Positions 18,786 through 27,716 of a stretch of 64,000 nt of DNA are shown here, piece by piece (the stretch's first letter is position 1; the number at the start of each line of letters is the position of its first letter). The translations under genes and the position numbers were made by a program. Source of the stretch: JABSSA01 sp039960995 (GTDB taxonomy: Bacteria > Pseudomonadota > Alphaproteobacteria > Rhodobacterales > Rhodobacteraceae). Below the pieces are notes generated by a model. That model saw only the letters and a program-made list of their open reading frames with translations, searched no databases and was not told the DNA's origin. Where the stretch lies: the NCBI GenBank assembly GCA_039960995.1, contig JBDVKF010000080.1:86316-150315 (forward strand). Direction: 5' to 3'.

Positions 18786-19103
18786 TCAACCCGATTTTCC
18801 GGATCTTAGAAATAGGTAAAGTGGCAACCCGCAACTGACCCCAATGCCAAATGTTGCCGGTATGGCGACCAATCCAATCGCATCGCGCCTCTTGATACAT
18901 TCCGCAATCACGAAAACACATAACGCAACCGCCGCGATCGTCAGATCCCACACCAATCCAGACGACGCATCATTGGCGTGCCAAGCATCGACCATTTTTC
19001 CAAGGTCAAAACCTTCAGCCTTGAACCAACGCACAAAATAAAACATTGGATGGATCGCGCCCCAAATCGCCAAACCAAGATAGATTAGGCGAACAGGCGA
19101 CAT
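18786..19103 (-). CDS. DUF2834 family membrane protein
   Basis: A protein of 105 residues with about three hydrophobic segments (residues 8-26, 50-70 and 78-98) and the family-like pattern of an N-terminal L-G-x-x-x-P and the middle W-D-L-T-I-A-A segment. DUF2834 proteins are small inner-membrane proteins of unknown role. The ATG directly follows the TAG of the small lipoprotein gene, so it belongs to the argH transcription unit. Confidence 0.75.
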   Translation of the reverse strand: MSPVRLIYLGLAIWGAIHPMFYFVRWFKAEGFDLGKMVDAWHANDASSGLVWDLTIAAVALCVFVIAECIKRRDAIGLVAIPATFGIGVSCGLPLYLFLRSGKSG

Positions 19104-19283
19104 CTATAGATATTGCCCCAAAGATATGCCCAAAGGCCCCTTTCGAAGCCCAATTGACGCCCCAGTGTGCACGCCGTTTGAACCCACACCGATGTTCAGA
19201 TTGGCAGTTGGTTTAACGGGTTCTCCATCCGCACCACAGGCAGCCAGCGTCAGAAAAGCCAAAAGCGCTATCGAACGTTTCAT
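19104..19283 (-). CDS. Small lipoprotein overlapping argH
   Basis: A gene of 59 codons. It begins MKRSIALLAFLTLAACGADGE, a signal peptide with lipobox LAAC and lipidated cysteine at residue 16. The mature part is short and glycine-rich, ending GISLGQYL. The ATG overlaps the argH stop by four bases (ATGA), and the stop abuts the start of the DUF2834 gene, so it is translated from the argH message. A small lipoprotein directly after argH recurs in Rhodobacterales as far as I recall; its function is unknown. Confidence 0.75.
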   Translation of the reverse strand: MKRSIALLAFLTLAACGADGEPVKPTANLNIGVGSNGVHTGASIGLRKGPLGISLGQYL

Positions 19284-20671
19284 TCCAAAATCTCCTTCCA
19301 GCGAGCGACCTGCTCGCGAACCCGCGCAGGAGATGTCCCACCGTAGGATGTCCGCGAAGCCACCGAATTATCTACTCCGAGCACTTCGAAGATATCAGAA
19401 TTGATACCGTCATGCACAGATTTCAGATCATCCAAGTTGAGATCAGGCAGATCACAGCCCTTAGACTCAGCCAACGCGACGATGCGGCCCGTTACGTGAT
19501 GGGCATCTCTAAATGGCATACCAAGAACGCGAACAAGCCAGTCAGCCAAATCTGTCGCTGTCGAAAAACCGCTCCCTGCAGCTGCAGCTAAAGACTCGCG
19601 ATTGGCGCTCATGTCACCAACCATGCCGTCCATTACAGCCATCGCCAGCATCCAGTTATCGGCCGCATCAAACACTTGTTCTTTGTCTTCCTGCATGTCT
19701 TTGGAATACGCCAGGGGCAGCCCCTTCATCACCATCATCAGCGCTGTATTTGCCCCAAATATCCGGCCGATTTTGGCACGGATCAGTTCCGCTGCATCTG
19801 GGTTTTTCTTTTGCGGCATGATCGACGATCCAGTCGAAAACCGGTCAGACAACGTGACAAATCGAAATTGTGCCGACGACCAGATCACCAATTCTTCGGC
19901 CAAGCGGCTAAGATGCATGGCGTTGATCGACGCACAGGACAAAAAGTCCAACGCGAAATCCCGATCACTGACCGCGTCCAATGAATTGGCCGCAGGGCGG
20001 TCAAACCCCAAAGCGTTTGCAGTCATATCGCGATCAATTGGAAAAGACGTGCCGGCCAACGCCGCCGCGCCCAACGGGTTTTCGTTCATCCGTTTACGTG
20101 CATCCCGAACACGGCTGATATCGCGACCAAACATTTCGACATACGCCATCATGTGATGTCCCCATGTGACTGGCTGGGCTGTCTGTAGATGCGTAAACCC
20201 AGGCATAACCCAATCCGCACCCGCTTCGGCCTGCGTCAGCAAAGCTTTTGTCAGCGCAATTAAACCGGCTTCGGCCGCGTCAAATTGATCACGCACCCAA
20301 AGTTTGAAATCAGTCGCAACCTGATCGTTCCGGCTGCGTCCAGTGTGCAGGCGGCCTGCAGGTTCGCCGATCAGGTCCTTTAATCGCGCCTCTACATTCA
20401 TGTGGATGTCTTCAAGCGCGGTCGAAAAGGTAAAATTGCCTGTTTCAATCTCTGACAAGACCGTGAGAAGCCCTTCACGTATCGCCTCTGCATCATTATC
20501 ACTAATGATACCTGTTGCAGCTAACATGGCTGCATGGGCGCGTGAGCCTGCAATGTCTTGTGCGGCCATCCGCTGGTCAAACCCGATGGACGCGTTGATC
20601 GCTTCCATGATTGCGTCGGGGCCAGCGGCAAAGCGGCCGCCCCACATGGTATTTGCAGACTTTTGGGACAT
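19280..20671 (-). CDS. argH: Argininosuccinate lyase
   Basis: An enzyme of 463 residues that splits argininosuccinate into arginine and fumarate, the last step of arginine synthesis. The fumarase/aspartase superfamily signature GSSIMPQKKNPDAAE (about residues 275-290) carries the catalytic serine, and GRSRNDQVATD and TGRSRND at about residues 105-120 match the conserved N-terminal block. Length is normal. Its start is only 23 bases from the start of the divergent tlpA-like gene, so the two promoters overlap coding or leader regions. The small lipoprotein and DUF2834 genes follow in the same unit. Confidence 0.96.
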   Translation of the reverse strand: MSQKSANTMWGGRFAAGPDAIMEAINASIGFDQRMAAQDIAGSRAHAAMLAATGIISDNDAEAIREGLLTVLSEIETGNFTFSTALEDIHMNVEARLKDLIGEPAGRLHTGRSRNDQVATDFKLWVRDQFDAAEAGLIALTKALLTQAEAGADWVMPGFTHLQTAQPVTWGHHMMAYVEMFGRDISRVRDARKRMNENPLGAAALAGTSFPIDRDMTANALGFDRPAANSLDAVSDRDFALDFLSCASINAMHLSRLAEELVIWSSAQFRFVTLSDRFSTGSSIMPQKKNPDAAELIRAKIGRIFGANTALMMVMKGLPLAYSKDMQEDKEQVFDAADNWMLAMAVMDGMVGDMSANRESLAAAAGSGFSTATDLADWLVRVLGMPFRDAHHVTGRIVALAESKGCDLPDLNLDDLKSVHDGINSDIFEVLGVDNSVASRTSYGGTSPARVREQVARWKEILE

Positions 20672-20694
20672 GTAGACACCTGTCAGGGATGCTG

Positions 20695-21258
20695 ATGAAA
20701 CGTATTATTGCCGCTGTGCTGTATCTGGCCTTGAGCCTGACCGCAATTCCTCTTGCAGCTTCGGATCTGTCCGAAGCCGTCGCGCTGCGCGAAGGAGACA
20801 TGAAAAAGTTGATCTTTCACGACACGCCAATGGCGGTGTCCAATGCAACCTACGATCTAGCCGATGATGCCGGTCCAGGAAGCTTGAGTGATTATGAAGG
20901 GCAATGGGTTCTGCTGAACTTCTGGGCGACATGGTGCGCACCTTGCCGCCACGAAATGCCAATGCTGTCAGAATTGCAGGCGGCGTTTGGAGGCCCTGAC
21001 TTTCAGGTCGTTACGATTGCCACAGGTCGCAATTCCCCGACGGGTATCAGAAAGTTCTTTTCGGAAATCAACATCAACAATTTGCCCCGGCATCAGGACC
21101 CCAGACAAGCGCTTGCTGCTCAAATGGCCATATTTGGGTTGCCGATCACCGTTTTGATCAACCCAGAAGGAAAAGAAGTGGCGAGACTGCGTGGCGACGC
21201 AGATTGGTCCAGCGACAGCGCGAAAGCAATTATCAAGTCGCTTTTACCATCCGGGTGA
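20695..21258 (+). CDS. TlpA-family thiol:disulfide oxidoreductase
   Basis: A protein of 187 residues with an N-terminal signal or anchor (MKRIIAAVLYLALSLTAIPLAAS) and a thioredoxin fold carrying FWATWCAPCRHEMPML, a CAPC active site. It acts outside the inner membrane on periplasmic disulfides, perhaps in cytochrome c maturation. The ATG at 20695 is preferred over the ATG at 20689 or further upstream because AGGG lies six bases before it and the signal peptide then starts directly. It is divergent from argH, an arrangement frequent in Rhodobacterales. Confidence 0.88.
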   Translation: MKRIIAAVLYLALSLTAIPLAASDLSEAVALREGDMKKLIFHDTPMAVSNATYDLADDAGPGSLSDYEGQWVLLNFWATWCAPCRHEMPMLSELQAAFGGPDFQVVTIATGRNSPTGIRKFFSEININNLPRHQDPRQALAAQMAIFGLPITVLINPEGKEVARLRGDADWSSDSAKAIIKSLLPSG

Positions 21259-21295
21259 TCCAAACGGATCATGAAAAACATCTGAAAAAGTGGTG

Positions 21296-21325
21296 CTATC
21301 CTTTCATTTAAAATTGAAAGGATAG
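21296..21325 (+). promoter_or_regulatory. Perfect hairpin covering a ribosome-binding site
   Basis: An 11-base-pair perfect inverted repeat, CTATCCTTTCA (21296-21306) and TGAAAGGATAG (21315-21325), with an eight-base loop, then TTTT. It ends four bases before the ATG of the broken gene at 21330 and buries its AAAGGA ribosome-binding site. It can be read as the terminator of the tlpA-like gene or as a translation-blocking leader. Confidence 0.5.
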
Positions 21326-21329
21326 TTTT

Positions 21330-21813
21330 ATGTCAGTTTTAGACGTCCAAAACGCACTTAAGAACAAGGGGTTTGATCCCGGACCAATTGACAGCGCGAT
21401 GGGCCCAAAAACCCGCGCGACCATCAAAACATTTCAAGACGCAAATGGCTTGGTGAGGCCTATTCGTAGGGCACTGCATGTCAACTGGCGTTCCGGATGA
21501 AGCATTGCCCGGCAATCCACTGGGTGCACGACAATGGACAAACTACGGTCGAATGGTGAAACCTCAACTTGGATCACTCCTCGTATTCTGGCGCACAAGT
21601 CCAAGCAGTTGGAAAGGCCATGTCGGGTTTTATTGGGCCGAAGATGAAACACATTACCATTGCCTTGGTGGCAACCAGACCAACGCAGTCAATATCAAAC
21701 GTATGGCCAAATCTCGACTGCTTGAAGCGCGCTGGCCCAACAGCTTGCCAGGGCAAGGTTTCGTTAGAAAAGCATCTGGGGAAGGTGTTTTGATCAGCGT
21801 GAGTGAGCAATAG
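21330..21813 (+). pseudogene. Broken peptidoglycan-binding / TIGR02594-type protein
   Basis: The ATG at 21330 opens a frame for a peptidoglycan-binding_1 motif (V-x-x-A-L-K-x-K-G-F-x-P-G-P-I-D and F-Q-x-A-N-G-L) that ends at a stop after about 55 codons. In another frame, from about 21463 to 21813, follows the C-terminal half of a TIGR02594-type endopeptidase-like domain with F-V-G-H-C, W-K-G-H-V-G-F-Y and L-G-G-N-Q-T-N-A-V, then an L-E-A-R-W-P ending. The piece between, which should carry the W-C-A-A catalytic cysteine, is missing. An internal deletion of about 60 codons plus a frame change explains this. Confidence 0.65.
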
Positions 21814-21822
21814 CACGGCTGA

Positions 21823-21850
21823 GATGCCGTTCTAACCAGTGGACGGCATC
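21823..21850. terminator. Hairpin between convergent genes
   Basis: Arms GATGCCGT (21823-21830) and ACGGCATC (21843-21850) form an eight-base-pair stem overlapping the stop of the minus-strand racemase-like gene. It may terminate transcription from either side; no clear T-run. Confidence 0.4.
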
Positions 21851-22517
21851 ACAAAAACGCTCGGGCGATTGTGTTCGGACGGATGCGTTCGATTTCGGTC
21901 AGTATGTCTGAAACGGGCAATTCAAATTCCGTTTTCAAGGCTTGTTTGTAAGGCGACATATTCGTGCATTCCAACAGGATATGCTTGTGGCTTTGCACGC
22001 GAGATTTCCTAACCAGATCAACCATTTCGTCAGATGCGACATCGGTTTTCAATTCTGACTGCCCTGTCGAGATAACATGGCGCAGGTGCATTTGTGGACT
22101 CAACCCGCGGATTGCGCCTGCATATCGACGGTGGTCGCCAAGGTGGGATTCGTTCAGCGATTGCGCGTCGAACGTTAAGATCAATAATTCTTGGGGAGCA
22201 TAAACAGCGCTTAGCCGGTCCAAAGCAACAAGCGAAGAACTGATGAAAGGACGTGTCGTGCAAGACTGAAGGTGTTTTTGCCAAAACGACAGAAACCCGC
22301 ACGAGGTTACAATGACATCACCGCGTGCATTTTTCACGGCATCTTCGAAGGGTTGAATGTCGATATCATCAGGTCGGCTAGTGACAATATTGCGGACCAA
22401 CGCACCAGGAATGCGAATGATTTCGATCTCGTCATTGTATGTGTCCCGGCACGCGACGTCACCCGGCACGCGTGGAAATTGCGTATCAAGCTGCAGAACT
22501 GAAACCGAAGGCCGCAT
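21849..22517 (-). CDS. Asp/Glu racemase superfamily-like protein
   Basis: A protein of 222 residues. Two cysteine-containing segments, TSCGFLSFW at about residues 72-80 and LLECTNMSPYK at about residues 182-192, are placed as in aspartate/glutamate/hydantoin racemases, where two cysteines act as the acid-base pair. The rest has alternating strands and helices compatible with that fold. It lies six bases after the TRAP permease and at the end of an operon with an amino-acid-type FAD oxidase, so a role in inverting or processing an amino acid is plausible. The substrate is unknown. Confidence 0.65.
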   Translation of the reverse strand: MRPSVSVLQLDTQFPRVPGDVACRDTYNDEIEIIRIPGALVRNIVTSRPDDIDIQPFEDAVKNARGDVIVTSCGFLSFWQKHLQSCTTRPFISSSLVALDRLSAVYAPQELLILTFDAQSLNESHLGDHRRYAGAIRGLSPQMHLRHVISTGQSELKTDVASDEMVDLVRKSRVQSHKHILLECTNMSPYKQALKTEFELPVSDILTEIERIRPNTIARAFL

Positions 22518-22523
22518 TGAATT

Positions 22524-23831
22524 CTAGGGGCTTTGTCGAATGTTGTCAGGCAACCACGTGGCCAATTCCGGCCATACAACCAGGATCACAACCATCACCA
22601 ACATCAAACCGACCATAGGCAAGGCCGTTTTCGAAATATAACCGATTTCATGTCTGGTCATGCCCTGCAAAACAAACAGGTTGAACCCAATTGGCGGGGT
22701 CACTTGCGCCATCTCAACAACGACAACGATGAAGATACCAAACCAAATCACGTCAATTCCAGCTTGGCGGATCATAGGTTCCACGATGGCCATTGTCAGA
22801 ACCACCGACGAAATCCCATCAAGGAACATACCCAGAATAATGTAAAACACCGTCAGGGCCGCAATCAGTGTGATTGGCGACAGGTTCATCCCGTCAATCC
22901 ACGCCGCCAAAGCGCGTGGTAATCCAGTAAAGCCCATCGAAAGCGACAAGAACGCCGCCCCCATCAAAATCAACGCAATCATGGCCGATGTTCGCGTCGC
23001 ACCCATCAGGCTTTCGAATAAGGCAGAAAATGACAGCGATCTTTGGAAGGCCGCCAATGTCAAAGATCCCAGAACACCAACTGCGGCGGCTTCAGTCGCC
23101 GTGGCCCAACCGAAATACATCGACCCAATGACTGCAAAGACAAGCAAAAGCACCGGGATCAAAAACCGACTTTCCATGAACATTTGTCCCAAGGACATCG
23201 ACGGTTCAGGCGGAGGGCGCTGACCGGAGCGCACGAAATGCCACGCAATGATGTAGGACATGAACAATCCCGCCAGAACAAGTCCGGGAAGAATACCTGC
23301 CATAAACAGCTTGATGATGCTTTCGTTGATAGACACTCCATAAACAATCAACGTCAGCGACGGCGGGATCATTAATCCCAAGGTTGCCGCACCCGCCAAT
23401 GTTCCGACGATCATATATTCTGGATAGCCGCGTTTGCGCAGCTCCGGTATCGACATCTTGCCCACGGTTGTCAGAGTTGCGGCGGACGATCCAGACACCG
23501 CCGCGAAAATGGTACACCCCGCGATGTTCGTGTGCAGCAATCCCCCCGGTAGGAATCGCATCCACGGGGCCAATCCGCGAAACATATCTTGGGATAATCG
23601 GGTTCGATATAATATTTCACCCATCCAGATGAACAATGGCAAAGCCGTCAAAGTCCAGCTGCTTGCTCCGGTCCAGATTGTGGTGATCATTGCATCGCCT
23701 GCAGGGCGCGTTGTAAACAACTCCATCCCGACCCAAGCCACGCCCATAAGCGCCAGACCAATCCAAATCGATGACCCTAACAGCGTGAACAGAACCAAAA
23801 GAAAGATCAGCGTGGCATAAAGTTCGGTCAT
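22524..23831 (-). CDS. TRAP transporter large permease (DctM type)
   Basis: A 435-residue polytopic membrane protein of the DctM family, the main permease of TRAP transporters. About 11-12 hydrophobic segments are visible, with the family motifs FAAVSGSSAATLTTVGK and GLMIPPSLTLIVYG in the first half and the P-P-I-G-F-N-L-F-V-L motif in the second half. The ATG at 23831 overlaps the DctQ stop by four bases. A longer upstream frame was rejected, since it only reads through DctQ. It takes up organic acids or amino acids with the small permease and the binding protein. Confidence 0.94.
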   Translation of the reverse strand: MTELYATLIFLLVLFTLLGSSIWIGLALMGVAWVGMELFTTRPAGDAMITTIWTGASSWTLTALPLFIWMGEILYRTRLSQDMFRGLAPWMRFLPGGLLHTNIAGCTIFAAVSGSSAATLTTVGKMSIPELRKRGYPEYMIVGTLAGAATLGLMIPPSLTLIVYGVSINESIIKLFMAGILPGLVLAGLFMSYIIAWHFVRSGQRPPPEPSMSLGQMFMESRFLIPVLLLVFAVIGSMYFGWATATEAAAVGVLGSLTLAAFQRSLSFSALFESLMGATRTSAMIALILMGAAFLSLSMGFTGLPRALAAWIDGMNLSPITLIAALTVFYIILGMFLDGISSVVLTMAIVEPMIRQAGIDVIWFGIFIVVVVEMAQVTPPIGFNLFVLQGMTRHEIGYISKTALPMVGLMLVMVVILVVWPELATWLPDNIRQSP

Positions 23832-24541
23832 TCGACTGCCTCCGCCTGAATGGGGTTTCGCCCGGTGATTACCAGCCGACACAGCGTATCCCACAACGCA
23901 ATAGCAAGAAGCACCGTCCCGATGGACATCGCAATCTGTGGCACCCAAATAGGTGTATAAATCAGCTCGCTCGTGCTTTCTGCCATGGCCTGTCCCCATT
24001 CGGAAACAGGACGCGCAGGAAGGCTGAGAAAGGTCACAACCCATTCCGGGATTTGATCTTGGCCCTGTGTTCGATCATTCAGTAATTTTGAAAAACCATT
24101 GGTTTTGATCGCATAACGCGCAAAATACGTGGCAATCACTGCCCCACTGAAGACCGCAAAAATATCAAGCCAACGGTTCAGGAACCGATTGGCATTCAAA
24201 AGTATCGACACGCGGATATGGCTGCCCCGCATCAATGCGTGACACAGCGCAAAGAATGACGTGGCCGCCATCGCATAACCGGCAAATTCGGTCGTGCCGG
24301 GCAAGGCAAATCCAGTCCACCGTGCAATCATCTGTGCTACAATAAGACTGAGGATCATCAGCATAAAGAATGCCGAAATGATCCCACTTGTCAGATATAC
24401 GCCATCCAAAAACCGCCAGATCGGGCGTAAAGGCCCTTCCAGACGTGGCCCGCCGATAAAGCAAAGCAAAGCCAAACAGGTCGGTAAAACAAATAACCAG
24501 ACCCATAAAGGCATGCCCAAAAACGGCGCCCAGTCACGCAT
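23828..24541 (-). CDS. TRAP transporter small permease (DctQ type)
   Basis: A protein of 237 residues with four to five hydrophobic segments in the usual DctQ order. The family pattern GFALPGTTEFAGYAMAATSFFALCHALMRGSHIRVSIL is present (seen at about residues 70-105), including the H-I-R-V segment. It is somewhat longer than average because of an N-terminal extension with an extra hydrophobic segment, and a loop before the last helices. It overlaps the DctM start by four bases and is separated from the binding-protein gene by a hairpin. Confidence 0.9.
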   Translation of the reverse strand: MRDWAPFLGMPLWVWLFVLPTCLALLCFIGGPRLEGPLRPIWRFLDGVYLTSGIISAFFMLMILSLIVAQMIARWTGFALPGTTEFAGYAMAATSFFALCHALMRGSHIRVSILLNANRFLNRWLDIFAVFSGAVIATYFARYAIKTNGFSKLLNDRTQGQDQIPEWVVTFLSLPARPVSEWGQAMAESTSELIYTPIWVPQIAMSIGTVLLAIALWDTLCRLVITGRNPIQAEAVE

Positions 24542-24562
24542 GTCACATTCCCTGTGGAAAAG

Positions 24563-24592
24563 GCGCGGCTTGGCGCAATGACCAAACCGCGC
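24563..24592 (-). promoter_or_regulatory. Stem-loop between TRAP binding-protein and permease genes
   Basis: Arms GCGCGGCTTGG (24563-24573) and CCAAACCGCGC (24582-24592) form an 11-base-pair stem with one mismatch. Such intercistronic stem-loops typically stabilise the 5' message, so that the binding protein is made in excess over the membrane subunits. No T-run follows. Confidence 0.5.
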
Positions 24593-24602
24593 GGTTCAAC
24601 GC

Positions 24603-25589
24603 TTATTTGGCGTTGTAAGCATCAAGAATGGCTTGACCATCAGCACCAGCTGAGGCAATCCAATCTGCTGTCATCTTGTCACCTATTTTTTCAAGCTCCG
24701 CCAAGAAATCCGGGCCTGCGTCTTCTACTGACATGCCGTTCTTGGACAGTTCGTCAAAATAAAAGTTAGACAAATCAGCAGATTTAGCGGCGCAGCTTGC
24801 AGATGTTTCGTCTGCCGCTTTTTGGATGCCGGCTTGAACATCACCGTCAAGTGCATCCCATGCTTGCTTGTTCACCATCACGTAGTTGCGCGGCAACCAT
24901 GCGTTGACTTTGTAATAGTGGCTTAGATGTTCCCAAACCTTACGATCATATCCGGTCGCACCCGACGAAATAAATGCGCTTGCCACGCCCGTGGCCAAAG
25001 CTTGGCTCAGCTCAGCGGCTTCGATTTGAACCGGTATCATGCCCAATTCTTCCGCAAATGTTGCAGTTGCCGAATTATACGAGCGGAATTTAACGCCTTG
25101 TGTGTCTGCGGATGACCCTACTTCTTTGTTGAAATAGAACCCCTGCCCCGGCCATGGGCATGTATAAAGTGCAACAAGGTTCAGGTCTGACAGCTGCGCG
25201 TTCACCTTTTCACGTGCGGCTTCCCACAGCTTGGCGTTGTCTTCATAGCTTGTCGCGATGAAAGGGAGGTTGTCCCACCCCAACAATGGCGCTTCGTTGG
25301 CATGTGCCGACATGAAACGCTCACCAATGGGTACTTGGCCTGTTTGGATGGCGCGTTTGATATCGCCCCCACCGAACAGTGACCCACCCGGATGCACAGT
25401 GATATCGATGGCGCCGTTTGTATATTCGCGTACGCGGTCGGCAAACATAACACCCTGTTCGGAATGGAAATTTGTCGCAGCATATGCCATCGGCATATCC
25501 CAAGCCTGTGCATGACCATCTGCAAACGCGGAATTTGCCAGCAACGCACCGACAGCAGTACCCAATGCCAATTTTGTAATTCTATTCAT
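24603..25589 (-). CDS. TRAP transporter substrate-binding protein (DctP type)
   Basis: A 328-residue periplasmic binding protein. A signal peptide is visible (MNRITKLALGTAVGALLANSAFADG, cleaved near residue 23). The family signatures HSEQGVMFADRVREYTNG and GGGDIKRAIQTGQV lie in the first 90 residues, and VKFRSYNSA, the region of the conserved R, and WEHLSHYYKVNAWLP lie in the second half. It captures the ligand for the permeases that follow. It starts 17 bases after the FAD oxidase gene, so the transporter likely imports the oxidase substrate. Confidence 0.93.
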   Translation of the reverse strand: MNRITKLALGTAVGALLANSAFADGHAQAWDMPMAYAATNFHSEQGVMFADRVREYTNGAIDITVHPGGSLFGGGDIKRAIQTGQVPIGERFMSAHANEAPLLGWDNLPFIATSYEDNAKLWEAAREKVNAQLSDLNLVALYTCPWPGQGFYFNKEVGSSADTQGVKFRSYNSATATFAEELGMIPVQIEAAELSQALATGVASAFISSGATGYDRKVWEHLSHYYKVNAWLPRNYVMVNKQAWDALDGDVQAGIQKAADETSASCAAKSADLSNFYFDELSKNGMSVEDAGPDFLAELEKIGDKMTADWIASAGADGQAILDAYNAK

Positions 25590-25606
25590 ATCGTCCTCCC
25601 AGACGT

Positions 25607-26854
25607 TTATTGCCCACGCGACGCGTGTTTGTTGGGATCAAATGGGCCCAAATCTGCGTTTGGTGTTTTGCCCGCGATTAAGTCAGCGATGATCCGACCC
25701 GTTTTAGGCCCACCTGTCAAGCCGACATGCTGATGTCCAAAGGCTTGGAATGTCGTTCCGCCATCATCTGCTGCTCCAATAAGCGGCAAGCTGTCTGCGG
25801 GTGCAGGTCTGTGACCCATCCACTCCGTTACATCGTCATAGCTGACGTCCGGCATCAACTTCTGAACCTGACGCTTCAACATATCAAATGGCGCTTTGCT
25901 GGGGCCATTGTCCAACCCACCGAATTCAACAATACCGGCAGCGCGAATGCGACCATCCATAGGCGTCACAACGAATTTCCCGGATGCAACCATCATTGGT
26001 GATTTTGGGCTTTGGGATGGGTTTATCAATTCAATATGATATCCCCGCTCGCTTTCGAACGGGACTTTTATACCCATCTTATGCGCGATATCCTTGGACC
26101 AGGGCCCAAGCGCAAAAATGATATGATCCGCCCGCAAAACGCCATTCGACGTGTGCACGCCGGTAACAGATCGATCAACGACATCAATGTCGGTAATTTC
26201 GTCGATCAGTAATGTGCCACCTTGTTCCACGAAATGATCCACCAAAGCCCTTACATATGCGCCCGGGTCCGAAATGCGCCCATGTTCATGACAACGCACG
26301 ACGGTTTCAAACGCATCACCAAAGATCGGATCAAAACTTGCGTATTCGTGGCCCGGGATCACGCTGTATTTGACACCAACAGCGTCCCGTTTTGACCAAC
26401 CATATCGATCTGCATCAAAGGCCGCGCGCGTGTTGTAGCCAAAACAATAGTCATCATGATGAATGAACGCCGCTGCAGGCGTGTCTTTGGCAAGCGCTTC
26501 ATGTTGATCAACGCTGTCGCCCAGCAGATAGTACATGGACCGGGCATAGTGATCGACATGCGCATCGGTTGCATAGGACAGGTACTTTCGCAGAAAGGGG
26601 AACAAACGCGGCAGGTAAGACCACCGCAAGAACAATGCCCCATCGCGATCAATCAACATGCGGGGTGCATTTCGCAAAATCCCTGGAACAGTCACTGGTA
26701 CAACCGCCCCAGCTGCCAATACGCCCGCATTGCCGTGGCTTGTTCCGCTTGCCGGTCCAGTGCGGTCAATGATTGTGACGTCATGCCCGGCGCGCTGTAA
26801 CCAGATGGCACAAGACACACCAACAATGCCTGCACCTGCAACAAGGATTTGCAT
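25607..26854 (-). CDS. FAD-dependent amino-acid-type oxidoreductase (DadA-like)
   Basis: A 415-residue flavoprotein of the DAO/DadA superfamily. The FAD-binding motif is at the N-terminus (LVAGAGIVGVSCAIWLQRAG), and GTSHGNAGVLAAGAVVP resembles the covalent or near-flavin loop of DadA. The C-terminal GAADDGGTTFQAFGHQHVGLTGGPKTGRIIADL is the usual closing FAD-contact region. Members oxidise D-amino acids, hydroxyproline isomers or similar amines. It is the first gene of the minus-strand operon with the TRAP transporter and the racemase-like gene, so it probably starts degradation of the imported compound. Confidence 0.85.
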   Translation of the reverse strand: MQILVAGAGIVGVSCAIWLQRAGHDVTIIDRTGPASGTSHGNAGVLAAGAVVPVTVPGILRNAPRMLIDRDGALFLRWSYLPRLFPFLRKYLSYATDAHVDHYARSMYYLLGDSVDQHEALAKDTPAAAFIHHDDYCFGYNTRAAFDADRYGWSKRDAVGVKYSVIPGHEYASFDPIFGDAFETVVRCHEHGRISDPGAYVRALVDHFVEQGGTLLIDEITDIDVVDRSVTGVHTSNGVLRADHIIFALGPWSKDIAHKMGIKVPFESERGYHIELINPSQSPKSPMMVASGKFVVTPMDGRIRAAGIVEFGGLDNGPSKAPFDMLKRQVQKLMPDVSYDDVTEWMGHRPAPADSLPLIGAADDGGTTFQAFGHQHVGLTGGPKTGRIIADLIAGKTPNADLGPFDPNKHASRGQ

Positions 26855-27061
26855 GATCTGCCCCTTTTACGTCGTGCATTCCGGATAACCGCAACACGTG
26901 CACGTGGATGCGCATAAAGCAAAATCATAATCGGAAATCTAAGGCAGACGCCAGAACCGAAATCCGTGCCGACTGGACAAACAGGTCAAATCGATAGAGT
27001 AGATTGCCCGAAATCGCTACATTTAACCTTGATCAACGTCGCTCCGATTGTGATCCGGTAG

Positions 27062-27442
27062 TTAAGCGGCAGATCGTTTCTTGCTTATGAAAATGAGCGC
27101 CAAGGCAATCGCAGCCGGAACAGTTTGCACCACAAAAATACTGGGTGACACGGTTGCTGCGCCAAATATGCCAGCCACGGCCACAAACAACAAAAACATG
27201 GTGGCGACGTTTGCACGCCAGTTTTTGTCGCTGATCAAAAGAGACCAAATCAGCCCAACCGCCAAAAACGCATTATACAACCCTTGGTTCGCCGCCATCG
27301 CCGTCGTTTGTGCAAATAAATCAGCAGGGAACGAAGCGAATACCTTTGGCCCCCGCGATTCCCAAGCAAACATTTCGAACCATGCTATATAGGCATGCAG
27401 CAATGCAATTATGGAAATCAGAACGGTGATGATTTTGTTCAT
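27062..27442 (-). CDS. DUF1304 family membrane protein
   Basis: A protein of 126 residues with four hydrophobic segments. The pattern is typical of DUF1304: an N-terminal helix with HAYIAWFEMFAW, the loop NQGLYNAFLAVGL, and a final helix pair. The ATG at 27442 was chosen because the N-terminal helix with the conserved H-x-x-I/F-x-x-x-E-M-F then starts normally; an upstream codon at 27502 only adds an unrelated stretch. Function is unknown. It is a single gene; the 274-base gap to the divergent antiporter at 27717 holds the promoters of both. Confidence 0.82.
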   Translation of the reverse strand: MNKIITVLISIIALLHAYIAWFEMFAWESRGPKVFASFPADLFAQTTAMAANQGLYNAFLAVGLIWSLLISDKNWRANVATMFLLFVAVAGIFGAATVSPSIFVVQTVPAAIALALIFISKKRSAA

Positions 27443-27716
27443 GGGACTGTCCCAGCATTGTGCGTTGGTTGAATGTACCACCTTCCTATCAGGTACCCAC
27501 ACAAGAGAGCAAACCCGTCAATTGTTCGGTCGGCCCTTACTGAACAAATTGCTGAAACGGTGATGCCCAACTGCGTCACCACGCAACCTCAGAACCGTTG
27601 TTTACTTGGGACCTAACTGAGACAGAAGCGGTTTACTGGTTGATGTCATCCTCTAGAAACTTGGCATCACGGTTTCCAGAGTGCTAAACCCCAAAAAAAT
27701 CAAGGCTTAAGCGCTC

